From Syntrophomonas sp. UBA5314 (lineage in GTDB: Bacteria; Bacillota; Syntrophomonadia; Syntrophomonadales; Syntrophomonadaceae), in assembly GCA_002410325.1 (NCBI GenBank), contig DHRK01000023.1, positions 5,611 to 36,092 on the forward strand: a DNA stretch of 30,482 bases. Direction: 5' to 3'. The notes below the pieces were generated by a model that had not been told where the DNA came from, did not search any database, and worked only from the letters and a program-made list of their open reading frames with translations. This document shows, one piece after another, positions 20,482-28,682 of the stretch (the stretch's first letter is position 1; the number at the start of each line of letters is the position of its first letter). Both the position numbers and the translations under genes were made by a program.

Positions 20482-21222
20482 TTATTTCAGGCGGGCCAGA
20501 TGCTCAAGGGCCCGGTAGCCCTCGGCTGCTACATAATCCGGCCCCGCGCGCTTGATGGTTTCCTGCAGGACTTCCTGGGCCCAGGCCTCCGGCATGGAGC
20601 CCAGGGCTCTCATTATAAGGATTTTCTTTTGCAGGGTGGGAGGATATACCTTGTGGACTGATTGATTGTGCATGTCATAGGTTTGAAAATACCCTTTGCG
20701 TACCGGACTCCCGTAAATATGAATAGTTATGGCTACCAGGTTTTCGGCGGTCGCCATCTGGTGGATCCCCTCATTCAGAGGCAGAACATAGGTAGTTTGT
20801 CCGGGCTTCAGTACAGCTTCGCTGATTAACTCCAACTGGGCCGTGTCTTCAATGCTGCCGTCATCCAGGCGTTTGAATTTCTTCTCCCGAACCGGGTTGC
20901 AATAGGAACCGACGATGCCCCAGGAACCGTGGTCATGGACGGGATACAGCACTCCGGGCTCCCAGATAAAGGCCCGAACGGAAAAAGAGCGCGCCGGGCT
21001 GCGAAATAGAATAATGTCATTGGGATCCCCTGATTGATATTGAGATTGGAGGAAAGCTTCATCAAGGACCAGACGGGCCAGGGTGTTGTTCAACCACCCC
21101 CGGCTGGCTACCAGGGAGGCCACCAGTTCCCGACCTTCAGCCAGGAATTCCGGAAAAGCAAGTTGCCGGTCGAGGAGACTCTGGAAAGTAAGGCCGAATT
21201 GTTCGATGCTGCTGATAGTCAT
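20482..21222 (-). CDS. cysteine-dioxygenase-type thiol dioxygenase (cupin)
   Basis: A 246-residue cupin resembling type I cysteine dioxygenase. The three iron ligands are apparent: His96 and His98 in PVHDHGSWG, and His154 in EGIHQM. TIHIYGSP (Thr166, His168, Tyr170) matches the Ser-His-Tyr triad motif SLHLYSPP of CDO, with Thr for Ser. Ile103 stands where mammalian enzymes have the crosslinking cysteine. The family oxidises cysteine or related thiols (3-mercaptopropionate, for example) to sulfinates using O2, so this enzyme is unexpected in a strict anaerobe. ATG 21222 overlaps the stop of the QueG-like gene (ATGA), implying coupled translation. The substrate remains open. Confidence 0.8.
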   Translation of the reverse strand: MTISSIEQFGLTFQSLLDRQLAFPEFLAEGRELVASLVASRGWLNNTLARLVLDEAFLQSQYQSGDPNDIILFRSPARSFSVRAFIWEPGVLYPVHDHGSWGIVGSYCNPVREKKFKRLDDGSIEDTAQLELISEAVLKPGQTTYVLPLNEGIHQMATAENLVAITIHIYGSPVRKGYFQTYDMHNQSVHKVYPPTLQKKILIMRALGSMPEAWAQEVLQETIKRAGPDYVAAEGYRALEHLARLK

Positions 21223-22088
21223 CTCTTTTCACCTTCTTTTTCGTCTTTTTGCCAGCTGCCGTATTTTCGGACATGGGTCCAGGACTGGTAATCGGGATCG
21301 TCAGGGTTGGCAGCCAGGGCTTGTTCCTCCTGAAGATACTTTTGGGCATAACCCTTTTGCCGGTAGAGCGAGCGATCTTTGCCGATCGGGCATACTTTGG
21401 TGCAGATACCGCACGGATAGCAGCGCCTCCGGGTCAATTCTGCAGCCATATCAGCGCAGGCCAACTTGTCATAGTCAGCCAGCAGTTGATCCTCCCTGGG
21501 TATCAAGGCATTCTTGGGGCAGCACTTGGCACATGCCCCGCATTGTATGCAGAGGGCCTTGGCTATCATGGGATCAGGCTCCAGAATCAAGCTGGTAAAG
21601 ACCGAGATCAGGCGAACCCGGGGGCCGAATTCCGGTGTAAGAAGGTTGTGGCTCAGGCCTATATTGCCCAGTCCCGCATAGCGTGCGGCGGCTACATGGC
21701 CGAAGGCGGCGTACATTCGCTTTTTCAAGATCTTTAAGCTTCCGTATCCATCGCGGGTAAAATAGTATGATGCATAGCCCTGGCGGTTTAAGAAACGCAC
21801 CAGATTAAAGGCCAGGCTGTCAAGTTCCCGGTTGCAGGTGTTATAGAGTTCTTCGTGCAGAATGGAGGGGGTCGTCTCTACGATGGGTAAAGGCATCTGC
21901 ATGCCGATTACTATTACCGTCTGGGCTGGAGCCCACAGGCTTTGGGGCCAAAACTCCCTGGGAACTTCGCCCGCTTCTTCCCAGCGTTTAACCGGAGCGA
22001 AACCCACCAGGTCCGCTCCCTGCTCACGGCAAAAGGCAACTATGCTCGGTTTGACTGCGTGGTTGTCCAGCTGTGATTTGGCATCCAT
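21219..22088 (-). CDS. QueG-like (epoxyqueuosine reductase family) iron-sulfur protein
   Basis: A 289-residue protein with the layout of epoxyqueuosine reductase and its anaerobic paralogues. An N-terminal catalytic region (IVAFCREQGADLVGFAPV, TVIVIGMQMP, RYAGLGNIGLSHNLLTPEFGPRVRLISVFT) is followed by a bacterial ferredoxin domain with two clusters: CIQCGACAKCCP and CYPCGICTKVCP. True QueG uses cobalamin to make queuosine; many Clostridia have several paralogues with unknown substrates, and coupling to a thiol dioxygenase argues for a different role. The start is taken as ATG 22088, ten bases after AAGGAG; an ATG at 22109 lies before that site. It precedes and overlaps the dioxygenase gene. 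Confidence 0.78.
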   Translation of the reverse strand: MDAKSQLDNHAVKPSIVAFCREQGADLVGFAPVKRWEEAGEVPREFWPQSLWAPAQTVIVIGMQMPLPIVETTPSILHEELYNTCNRELDSLAFNLVRFLNRQGYASYYFTRDGYGSLKILKKRMYAAFGHVAAARYAGLGNIGLSHNLLTPEFGPRVRLISVFTSLILEPDPMIAKALCIQCGACAKCCPKNALIPREDQLLADYDKLACADMAAELTRRRCYPCGICTKVCPIGKDRSLYRQKGYAQKYLQEEQALAANPDDPDYQSWTHVRKYGSWQKDEKEGEKR

Positions 22089-22234
22089 GCTCAAATTTAC
22101 TCCTTGCATGAATAAAAATTCATTTTGGTACTTATAATTGTAGCATTAAACTGGTAGAAATAAGGAAGAATGATCGACCTAAAATCGCAAATTTTTCATT
22201 TATTCAGAGGGACTCTGGCAAAAGGAGGAAGCCG

Positions 22235-22582
22235 ATGCAGGTTTGGGGCCGGGAAGAAAGCGGAAAAGCGGTTATGGTTGAGTCTGGCCAGCGCTTTAAT
22301 ATAGAATTGGACAGCAATCCGGGTACCGGGTATAAGTGGAATTGGAAGCTTAAGCCCGATCCGGCTCTTATAAAGTTGGAGGAGGAATTCCATCGTCCCC
22401 GGTCCGGCCATAGGTTTTTAATCGGTGGGGGAGGCAGGGATGTCTGGACTTTTAAGGCCCTGGAGAGCGGGTATACGGCTTTGGAACTGGAATACCGCCG
22501 GCCCTGGGAGAATAAGCCGCCCCAGGCTAGATTTTTCTTGAATATTACGATAATAAACCATAGCGGCCGAAAAGAGGCATGA
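22235..22582 (+). CDS. chagasin-type (I42) cysteine peptidase inhibitor
   Basis: A 115-residue protein with all three inhibitory loops of the chagasin family: NPGTGYKW (28-35, usually NPTTGY), the glycine loop IGGGGRD (63-69) and RRPWE (88-92, RPW motif). The family blocks papain-like cysteine peptidases. No signal peptide is present with this start, whereas most bacterial members are secreted or lipoproteins, so the target would have to be cytosolic or the export route unusual. AAAAGGAGG precedes the ATG ideally, so a missed upstream start is unlikely. A five-base hairpin CAGAG-GGA-CTCTG (22205-22217) lies just before the ribosome site. It is probably monocistronic. Confidence 0.85.
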   Translation: MQVWGREESGKAVMVESGQRFNIELDSNPGTGYKWNWKLKPDPALIKLEEEFHRPRSGHRFLIGGGGRDVWTFKALESGYTALELEYRRPWENKPPQARFFLNITIINHSGRKEA

Positions 22583-22629
22583 TCCGCCCCTTCTGTATAG
22601 GTCGGAGGTCCTTAATTGTTCGTAGACGC

Positions 22630-22659
22630 TTGTTGGCCGGGGCCTTGCGGATATATAAT
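22630..22659 (+). promoter_or_regulatory. promoter candidate for the membrane GGDEF gene
   Basis: TTGTTG (22630-22635), an 18-base spacer and TATAAT (22654-22659), about 50 bases before the TTG start at 22712. The -35 is imperfect. Confidence 0.35.
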
Positions 22660-22711
22660 TGGCACAAGAGCTGTCACGCATGATTCGGCTGATTAGAAAG
22701 GCTGGGGTAAT

Positions 22712-23788
22712 TTGGAAAAGCGGAGAGATTTTCTGCGTCTGCTGGTCGGTTACTCGGAGTCCTTTTCCCTTGAACACCGGCTGTTCAATATCTTCTCTCT
22801 TATTGCCTTTTTTTCCTCTATCTTGCTCAGTATGGTTCACCTTATTATCAAGCTTCCTCTCATTTTAGTTCTTGCCCCGCTGTTTTTCGGATTTTTGATG
22901 GCTTTCTGTTTTTATATATCGCGCAAAAAGAAAGCGTTTCAGCCGGCCGTTCTGGTCTGCGCGACAGCCATGTTGTTTATGGCTCCGGTGCTCTGGATAT
23001 ACAACGGGGGCAGCACCGGCGGCGGTCAGTATTTTTTGATATTTATCGGTATTCTGGCTGCTATTGTCAACACGGGCCGGTTGAGGTATTATCTGCTGCT
23101 TGCTTTTATACTGATCCTCTCCGGTTTGATCAGCTTGGAATACCTGTATCCCGAGGCGATCACCTATTTCACTTCTCCGGGCCAGCGCTATGTCAGTGTT
23201 TTGTTGGGATTCAATTTGGCCGCCTTGACTATTGTGCTGCTTTTTACTGTGTTTGCCGATGGATATCGACTGGAACAGCAGCGGGTCAAACAATATGCTC
23301 AAAATATGGAAGAGATAGCTATTACCGATGGCTTGACCGGCCTGTACAATCACCGTTTTGTCCGTCAACGCCTGGAAGAAGAGATATCCAAAGCCCGACG
23401 CTACAAGCGCAAGCTGTCAGTTATTATGCTGGATATCGATCATTTTAAAAAGCTGAATGACACCCAGGGACACCAGTACGGTGATTATGTGCTAAAACGA
23501 ATCGCCGAGATACTTCAGCAAAATGTCCGCAATACCGACACCATAGGCAGGTATGGAGGTGAGGAATTCATTATCGTCTGCTCCGAGACCGGGCTGGCTG
23601 AATCATATATGCTGGCCAACCGTCTGCGGGCTGAGATCGAGCGGAACCAGTTCAAGCGGCAGGTTCAGGTAACCATCAGCGGAGGGGTGGCCGAGCTGCA
23701 TGAGGAAAACATACAGCAGCTGGTGGAAAAGGCGGATCGCTGTCTGTATTCGGCCAAACGGCTGGGGCGCAACCGGATAGGGATGTAG
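22712..23788 (+). CDS. membrane-bound diguanylate cyclase (GGDEF)
   Basis: A 358-residue enzyme making cyclic di-GMP from two GTP. The N-terminal about 180 residues form six hydrophobic helices (MASE-like sensor, first helix FNIFSLIAFFSSILLSMVHLII), followed by a short coil (YRLEQQRVKQYAQNMEEIA). The GGDEF domain begins at ITDGLTGLYNHRF and includes LDIDHFKKLNDTQGH and the active GGEEF at 282-286. The inhibitory site RxxD is present as RNTD (273-276), so product feedback inhibition is expected. It starts with TTG 22712 after GGCTGGGG; no better ATG exists. The signal sensed is unknown. Confidence 0.9.
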   Translation: MEKRRDFLRLLVGYSESFSLEHRLFNIFSLIAFFSSILLSMVHLIIKLPLILVLAPLFFGFLMAFCFYISRKKKAFQPAVLVCATAMLFMAPVLWIYNGGSTGGGQYFLIFIGILAAIVNTGRLRYYLLLAFILILSGLISLEYLYPEAITYFTSPGQRYVSVLLGFNLAALTIVLLFTVFADGYRLEQQRVKQYAQNMEEIAITDGLTGLYNHRFVRQRLEEEISKARRYKRKLSVIMLDIDHFKKLNDTQGHQYGDYVLKRIAEILQQNVRNTDTIGRYGGEEFIIVCSETGLAESYMLANRLRAEIERNQFKRQVQVTISGGVAELHEENIQQLVEKADRCLYSAKRLGRNRIGM

Positions 23789-23791
23789 TTT

Positions 23792-24538
23792 TTAAAAAAA
23801 TGACCGGCGGCTGTTTAAATAGACTTGGAACATTACCGCTGCGATTACCAGAACCCCAACCCCGGCTGCTATGCTTAATAGAAAATCGGCCCTTTGCTGC
23901 CAGGCGATTCCCGCCAGGGCCCACATAAAGACCAGCCCCCAGACATGATCGCGCCGGACGGCAACCACAAAGGAAGCAACGGTTACCGCTATTCCCAGGG
24001 AAATCATGGCAGCCACCATCTCAAATCCGGAGCCGGCCAGGAGTCTGAAATTTATATTGAGGTGAGCCAGGGAGGCCACCGCCACCCAGGCTGAATAAAT
24101 GACAAAGGGAAAAATCAACAGGTATTTCTCTTTGAAAGTAGGCATTATAAAATCCCGGTGGTCCAATCGAATATAGATGGTAAGCAGGGTAAACAGCAGG
24201 GCCAAAAGAATTATCAGGCTCCAGCCAAACCGGAGGTAGTGCCAGGCGACTGTCCAGGCGGCGTTTAAAAAGCAGCTGATAATAAAAAGGATGGATACCA
24301 GCTGGGTAGTTTCAGAATCCTCCGGCGTGCTAAAAAGATAAAATACGAAGCCGGCTAGAAGCAGGTAGATCAAACCCCAAATAGAAAAGACCCAGCTGGC
24401 CGGAACAAAAAGCATGTGCAGATTGCTGCTTACCTGGCCGGTTGTCAGGTTGTTTAAAGGCAGAATATTGGCGATGGCGTCTATTACGACCATAAGGATG
24501 TAAGCCAGGGTTGACACATAGGCAAGTATTTTTGCCAT
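23792..24538 (-). CDS. TspO/MBR-family tryptophan-rich membrane protein
   Basis: A 248-residue membrane protein with about seven or eight hydrophobic helices. FVPASWVFSIWGLIYLLLAG and FLNAAWTVAWHYLRFGWSLIIL recall the Pro-x-W-x-F-x-x-W-x-x-IY and N-x-x-W features of the tryptophan-rich TspO/translocator-protein family. It is longer than the five-helix core, like the extended TspO homologues of Bacillota. TspO proteins bind porphyrins and other small hydrophobic ligands; the role here is not known. ATG 24538 is preceded by GAGGAGGCC. Its stop is three bases from the stop of the convergent GGDEF gene, leaving no room for a terminator between them. Confidence 0.75.
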   Translation of the reverse strand: MAKILAYVSTLAYILMVVIDAIANILPLNNLTTGQVSSNLHMLFVPASWVFSIWGLIYLLLAGFVFYLFSTPEDSETTQLVSILFIISCFLNAAWTVAWHYLRFGWSLIILLALLFTLLTIYIRLDHRDFIMPTFKEKYLLIFPFVIYSAWVAVASLAHLNINFRLLAGSGFEMVAAMISLGIAVTVASFVVAVRRDHVWGLVFMWALAGIAWQQRADFLLSIAAGVGVLVIAAVMFQVYLNSRRSFF

Positions 24539-24778
24539 TGCTAGGGCCTCCTCATTGAATGGTTAAGATGTGCCTTTCTTGCCATTATAACCCTTTACCT
24601 GCAGACCGGCTATATACATTATAAGCAGATGCTGATGTCTTTAGCGGGGCGCAGCGTTATCCACCCGGTGAAAGCTGAGTATAGCAACATAATTACCAGG
24701 CGCATATTGATTTTCGCCCGAGTTTGGATGAAAATTTTACTATGCCATGCCCTATTACTTAATATGGAGGTGTAAGCA

Positions 24779-25351
24779 ATGAGTGAACAGTTAGCGCGCA
24801 TAAACATTATGGGAATGGCGGGCAGCCTTCGCCAAGCCTCATACAACCGGGCCGCTTTGCGAGCCGCTATGGAACTGCTGCCGGCCGAAGCGAACCTTGA
24901 TATTGTCGATCTGGCTCCGATCCCCTTTTTTAATGAAGACCTGGAGAGCCAGAGCCTGCCCGAACCGGTGCTGGATCTGGCCGATAGGGCTAAAAAGGCC
25001 GACGCCTTGCTCCTTTGTACCCCGGAGTACAATTACTCTGTAGCGCCGGTCATGAAAAATGCCATTGACTGGCTGTCCCGGGCCAGTACCGGAGAGCCCA
25101 TCAGCGGCAAACCAGTGGCTTTGATGAGCGCTTCTATCGGCATGTTCGGGGGCGCCCGGGCTCAGTACCACCTGCGCCAGACCTGCGTAGTGGTCAACCT
25201 GCTCCCCTTAAACAAGCCCGAGGTATTTATCATGCAGGCCCAGAACAAATTCGACGCTGATCTCAAGCTGACTGATGACTACACCCGGGGGGCTATAAAA
25301 AAACTGCTCCAGGCCCTGGTTGATTGGACCCGACTATTGAAGGGCGTTTGA
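24779..25351 (+). CDS. NAD(P)H-dependent FMN reductase family flavoprotein
   Basis: A 190-residue flavodoxin-fold reductase. MAGSLRQASYNRAALRAA near the N-terminus is the FMN-phosphate loop (GSLRxxSxN) of NADPH-dependent FMN/azo/chromate reductases. CTPEYNYSVAPVMKNAIDWLSR (about residues 79-100) is the second, near-invariant family motif contacting the isoalloxazine ring. The C-terminal part (FGGARAQYHLRQ) also fits. It transfers electrons from NAD(P)H to FMN or quinone-like acceptors; the physiological acceptor is unknown. ATATGGAGGTG lies upstream of the ATG. It is 29 bases upstream of the macrodomain gene, so the two are probably cotranscribed. The 240 bases before it show no other gene. 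Confidence 0.93.
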   Translation: MSEQLARINIMGMAGSLRQASYNRAALRAAMELLPAEANLDIVDLAPIPFFNEDLESQSLPEPVLDLADRAKKADALLLCTPEYNYSVAPVMKNAIDWLSRASTGEPISGKPVALMSASIGMFGGARAQYHLRQTCVVVNLLPLNKPEVFIMQAQNKFDADLKLTDDYTRGAIKKLLQALVDWTRLLKGV

Positions 25352-25380
25352 GGCTGGTAAAGACTACATGGAGGGTGAAA

Positions 25381-25920
25381 ATGGAATGGAAGGTTAACGG
25401 GGTGCTTCTGCAGATTATGCAAGGCGATATTACCCGCCAGGATGATCTGGAGGCTATCGTGAATGCAGCCAATTCCAGTTTGCGAGGCGGCGGGGGAGTC
25501 GATGGAGCGATTCACCGCGCTGCCGGCCCGGAGTTAAAAAAAGAGAGCGCTGCTCTGGCTCCGCTCAGAACCGGCGGAGCGGTGGCAACCGGAGCCTATC
25601 AGCTGCCCCAGCGTTTTATCATTCACTGCGTGGGTCCCATCTATGGAAGGGATAAGCCGGAAGACCGGCTGCTTTCGGACTGCTATCGCCATGCGCTGGC
25701 TCTGGCCGAAGAAAAACAGATCCGTTCTATCGGCTTTCCGGCCATCTCAACCGGTATTTACGGATACCCTCTAAAAGACGCCGCCCGGGTGATGCTGTCC
25801 ACTATCTTGGCATGCCTGCCCGATTTAAAAAGCCTGCAATTAATAAGAGCGGTCTTGTTTGACCGGGAAGCCTGTAAAGTGCACTGTGCGGTGCTGGAAG
25901 GTCTCTTGCAGGAAAGATGA
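25381..25920 (+). CDS. macrodomain protein (O-acetyl-ADP-ribose deacetylase, YmdB-like)
   Basis: A 179-residue single macrodomain. It shows GDITRQD (15-21), AIVNAANSSLRGGGGVDGAIHRAAGPEL (the ADP-ribose and catalytic loop, with Asn27/Asn30 and Asp41), GAYQLP and the phosphate loop FPAISTGIYGYP (119-130). These match the MacroD/YmdB class that hydrolyses O-acetyl-ADP-ribose and mono-ADP-ribosylated aspartate or glutamate. ATG 25381 follows GGAGGGTGAAA; the longer frame from 25324 begins inside the previous gene and is not used. It sits in a probable two-gene unit with the FMN reductase. No sirtuin or ADP-ribosyltransferase gene is visible in the window. Confidence 0.93.
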   Translation: MEWKVNGVLLQIMQGDITRQDDLEAIVNAANSSLRGGGGVDGAIHRAAGPELKKESAALAPLRTGGAVATGAYQLPQRFIIHCVGPIYGRDKPEDRLLSDCYRHALALAEEKQIRSIGFPAISTGIYGYPLKDAARVMLSTILACLPDLKSLQLIRAVLFDREACKVHCAVLEGLLQER

Positions 25921-26002
25921 CATGTTTATAAGGGGTTTGCTCGTATAAATGGATGAGGTGTTAAATTAAACATATGCCCGGCAATGAAACAAAGGAAATC
26001 AT

Positions 26003-26368
26003 ATGGAGATGAAAAGAACCGTAAAAATCACCCTGCTGGTGCTTATAGCGATACTATTGGCCGGGGCCTTGCTCTGGCAGTCCATCCAAATCCGCCACCT
26101 CTATAAAGGCGTGGGAAAACCCACTTTAGAGAACCGTGAACGGGGTGATCTTCATATCCATAATTGGATGACCCCGGAGGAAGTCGCCCAAAAATATGGC
26201 GTTCCAGTTAGCCAGGTTTTTAAGGCTCTAAATATTGAACCCCAACCCGGTGATGAAAAACTCCCCTTGCAGCAGCTTAAGGAAAAATACCATAAATCAA
26301 GAGAGGACATGAGACGCGGCTTGATGGAGTTGCATTCTCAGGATGAACAGGCGGGGCCGGGGCCATGA
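26003..26368 (+). CDS. small single-pass membrane protein with helix-turn-helix-like domain
   Basis: A 121-residue protein not assigned to a named family. Residues 7-27 (VKITLLVLIAILLAGALLWQS) form one membrane helix. The rest is soluble and contains NWMTPEEVAQKYGVPVSQVFKALNIEP followed by LPLQQLKEKYHKSREDMRRG. This pattern, a MerR/HTH-like 'evaqkygv' helix pair plus a short second helix, resembles small helical domains seen attached to redox membrane proteins; binding of DNA is unlikely given the membrane anchor. ATG 26003 has AAAGGAAAT upstream. Its stop overlaps the ATG of the DedA gene (ATGA), so the two products are probably made together. Confidence 0.7.
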   Translation: MEMKRTVKITLLVLIAILLAGALLWQSIQIRHLYKGVGKPTLENRERGDLHIHNWMTPEEVAQKYGVPVSQVFKALNIEPQPGDEKLPLQQLKEKYHKSREDMRRGLMELHSQDEQAGPGP

Positions 26369-26985
26369 GCGCCTATTTACCAATATTAATCGAATGGCTG
26401 CGCCAATATGGAATTGGCCTCCTGGGTCTGGCCATCATCCTGCAGACCAATGGCATTCCTATCGGCGCCAACTTCATGGTAATGGCGGCCGGGGCTTTTG
26501 CCTATGCCGGAGAGTACAGCCTGGGATGGCTGGCTTTGATGGTATGGGCTTTCTTAATAACCGGCGACATTACCAGCTATTTATTATGGCGCTTTTTGGG
26601 AGATAGGATGAACGAGCGCTTTCCCAGCTTCCGCCATTCCATTCAACCCCGCCTGCTCAAAGCGGGCCGCATCTTCGACAAATACGGGGCTTTAACCGTA
26701 ACCTTTACCCGCTTTCCGGTCTCCGCTTTATCACTGGCCATCAATATAATAAGCGGCACCACCAATTTTAGAATGGCCCGCTTCATGCTTGCGGCGGCCT
26801 TAGGGGAACTGCTTTGGGTTGCTTTCAATTTGGGCGTGGGATACTGGTTCGGGGATTCCTGGGAAGATATAGGTCCCCTGCTGTCGGCCGCCGGGCAGTG
26901 GCTGGCTTTGCTCCTGGTGCTGCTCCTGGTCATTTATTATCTCAAAAGGGTGATTGCCAGCCACCGCCACAAAAGTAATGATTAG
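26365..26985 (+). CDS. DedA family (SNARE-associated/VTT domain) membrane protein
   Basis: A 206-residue membrane protein of the DedA family, whose members act in phospholipid or undecaprenyl-phosphate movement across the membrane. It has the N-terminal re-entrant region (LGLAIILQTNGIPIGANFMVMAAGAFA), GDITSYLLWRFLGDRM, and the signature GRIFDKYGALTVTFTRFPVSALSLAINIISGTTNF with the conserved Arg in TRF. A GELLWVAFNLGVGYWFG segment and a final transmembrane helix close it. The acidic residue usual in the first motif (ExxxPxP) reads QTNGIP here, a notable variation. It is translationally coupled to the upstream small membrane protein. Confidence 0.88.
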   Translation: MSAYLPILIEWLRQYGIGLLGLAIILQTNGIPIGANFMVMAAGAFAYAGEYSLGWLALMVWAFLITGDITSYLLWRFLGDRMNERFPSFRHSIQPRLLKAGRIFDKYGALTVTFTRFPVSALSLAINIISGTTNFRMARFMLAAALGELLWVAFNLGVGYWFGDSWEDIGPLLSAAGQWLALLLVLLLVIYYLKRVIASHRHKSND

Positions 26986-27217
26986 CAGGCAGTAGACAAA
27001 AGCGGAGTCCAGAAGGTATATTAAGCTATAGGATTCAAAGAACATCAGTAGAGCAGCCTTAGATTCCATAAAATTACATTAATTACTATATTTAACATAT
27101 AGCTATTGAATCTGCTCCTCTGGAAGTCGATTGCTCTCAACCCTATCGATACAAAAACCTCTTTAACTCCTTAATGTAAAATGGTTGGAACGGATAAGAG
27201 AGAGGAAACACTGACCC
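26986..27217. other. AT-rich intergenic region with nested inverted repeat
   Basis: No gene is seen. AGATTC (27061-27066) and GAATCT (27108-27113) enclose CTATAT-TTAAC-ATATAG (27086-27102). The nested arms could be a terminator of the DedA transcript or an operator upstream of the PAS-GGDEF gene, whose start is about 105 bases further on. No convincing promoter was found. Confidence 0.4.
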
Positions 27218-28630
27218 GTGCAAAGGCTCATAAAACTAATCGAAAGCAAATGCGATATTATTGCCTCCAAAGTCTGCACCTCCGGTCGGCTTCATAACTA
27301 TACATCCTATGCCGCAGTTCTTGATGAGGTCTGGCTGGCGTCAGTCAACGGTCTGGCCGAGGCCCTGAGCGCAGCTCTGGCCAGCCCCCGGGGAATACCC
27401 GAGCTTGACTTTTTTGACGACTATGACAGTGAGCCGCTGCTCGCCTTTGGGATCGAGGAAGCCAGAAAACACCGCTATCGAGGCATTACCCTGGAAATGT
27501 TTTTGGGCTTTATAAAATACTACCGGCGCAGCTTTTTAGAAGTGGTTGGAGACAGCGGGCTGCCCGATGATTGCAAAGCATCTTCCCGGGAAATAATCGA
27601 TCGGTTCTTTGACCGGGTGGAAATCGGCTTTTGCCGTGAATGGTCCGGGGAAGGCCGGGATGCCTTGCTGGTTCAGATGCAGGAGGCCAACCGTTCGCTG
27701 GCCAATGATAAAAATAAGTATAGGGCTGTCTTTGAGAGTATTCCCAACCCGGTTGTAATCGTCAATCAACAGCACTGCATCGAAAATATGAATCAAGCCG
27801 CTCATGACCTGATTGCCGGTGGCGAAAGGGAGTTCCTTTACCACTCGGATAACCCCCTCCAGGAAAGCGTAGAAAGGGTGCTGCCCTGGCTTGCCAATGA
27901 CTATTTTCATTTTTACAGTGGATATGAGCCGTCCGTAACTGCCCAGAAACAATTCATTATCGACGAGCGCGGCGAAAGAGAATTGATTATCAAGTTTTAC
28001 CGGCTCAGTGATATTTTCAGCCATTTGGGCACCATGGTGGTAATAAGCGACATCACTGAACACAAAAAGGCCGAGGAGAACCTGCGTTTCATGAGTTTCC
28101 ACGACAGTTTGACCGGCCTTTTCAACCGGGCCTATTTTGAACAGGAAATGATCCGCCTGGGCAGCGGCCGCTACGAACCGATCGGGGTAATAAGCTTTGA
28201 CGTGGATGGTTTGAAACTGGTCAATGATGCTCTGGGCCATGGAGCCGGGGACTGCCTCCTTATAACCACCGCCCGGGTAATACGCAACTGTTTCCGGGAA
28301 AACGATGTAGTGGCTCGCATCGGCGGAGATGAATTTGCCGTACTTTTGCCCAGCAGCCCTCCGGATGTTGTGGAAAGGGCTGCCCAGCGTATGCGGGATG
28401 CGGTAGAAGAACACAACCGCCTGCATCCGTTGGTGCCTATGAGTATATCACAGGGATGGGCGGTCAGGAACGACGTCAGTGTTGATCTGAGCAAGACCTA
28501 CCAGGAGGCCGACTACCAGATGTATATAGAGAAGCCCTGGAATAGGGAAGAGTTTCACCAGAGATTCTATGAATTGTACAAAAAATACGGCAATGACTTG
28601 TATAAACAGGAATTTATCAAAAGCCGTTGA
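27218..28630 (+). CDS. PAS-domain diguanylate cyclase (GGDEF), soluble
   Basis: A 470-residue cytosolic signalling protein. Residues 1-150 form a helical N-terminal sensor region (FGIEEARKHRYRGITLEMFLGFIKYYRRSF), similar to input domains common in Clostridia but unnamed here. A PAS domain follows (NKYRAVFESIPNPVVIVNQQ to TMVVISDITEHKKAEE, about 167-287). The GGDEF domain starts at MSFHDSLTGLFNRAYF, with SFDVDGLKLVNDALGHGAGD and an intact GGDEF at 369-373. The inhibitory-site RxxD is REND (360-363). So it should be an active cyclic-di-GMP synthase with feedback inhibition. The GTG start at 27218 has GAGAGAGG upstream. It is followed by a shared terminator. Confidence 0.9.
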   Translation: MQRLIKLIESKCDIIASKVCTSGRLHNYTSYAAVLDEVWLASVNGLAEALSAALASPRGIPELDFFDDYDSEPLLAFGIEEARKHRYRGITLEMFLGFIKYYRRSFLEVVGDSGLPDDCKASSREIIDRFFDRVEIGFCREWSGEGRDALLVQMQEANRSLANDKNKYRAVFESIPNPVVIVNQQHCIENMNQAAHDLIAGGEREFLYHSDNPLQESVERVLPWLANDYFHFYSGYEPSVTAQKQFIIDERGERELIIKFYRLSDIFSHLGTMVVISDITEHKKAEENLRFMSFHDSLTGLFNRAYFEQEMIRLGSGRYEPIGVISFDVDGLKLVNDALGHGAGDCLLITTARVIRNCFRENDVVARIGGDEFAVLLPSSPPDVVERAAQRMRDAVEEHNRLHPLVPMSISQGWAVRNDVSVDLSKTYQEADYQMYIEKPWNREEFHQRFYELYKKYGNDLYKQEFIKSR

Positions 28631-28652
28631 TTTTAAACACCAGAAAATCCTT

Positions 28653-28682
28653 AAAGGGGCAGGCGGGTCTGCCCTTTTATTA
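28653..28682. terminator. bidirectional terminator between convergent genes
   Basis: AAAGGGGCAG (28653-28662) pairs with CTGCCCTTTT (28669-28678) around GCGGGT with one G-U pair, followed by TTTTATTAT on the plus strand and preceded by AAATCCTTAA. It lies between the PAS-GGDEF stop and the stop of the opposing gene at 28680. Confidence 0.75.
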
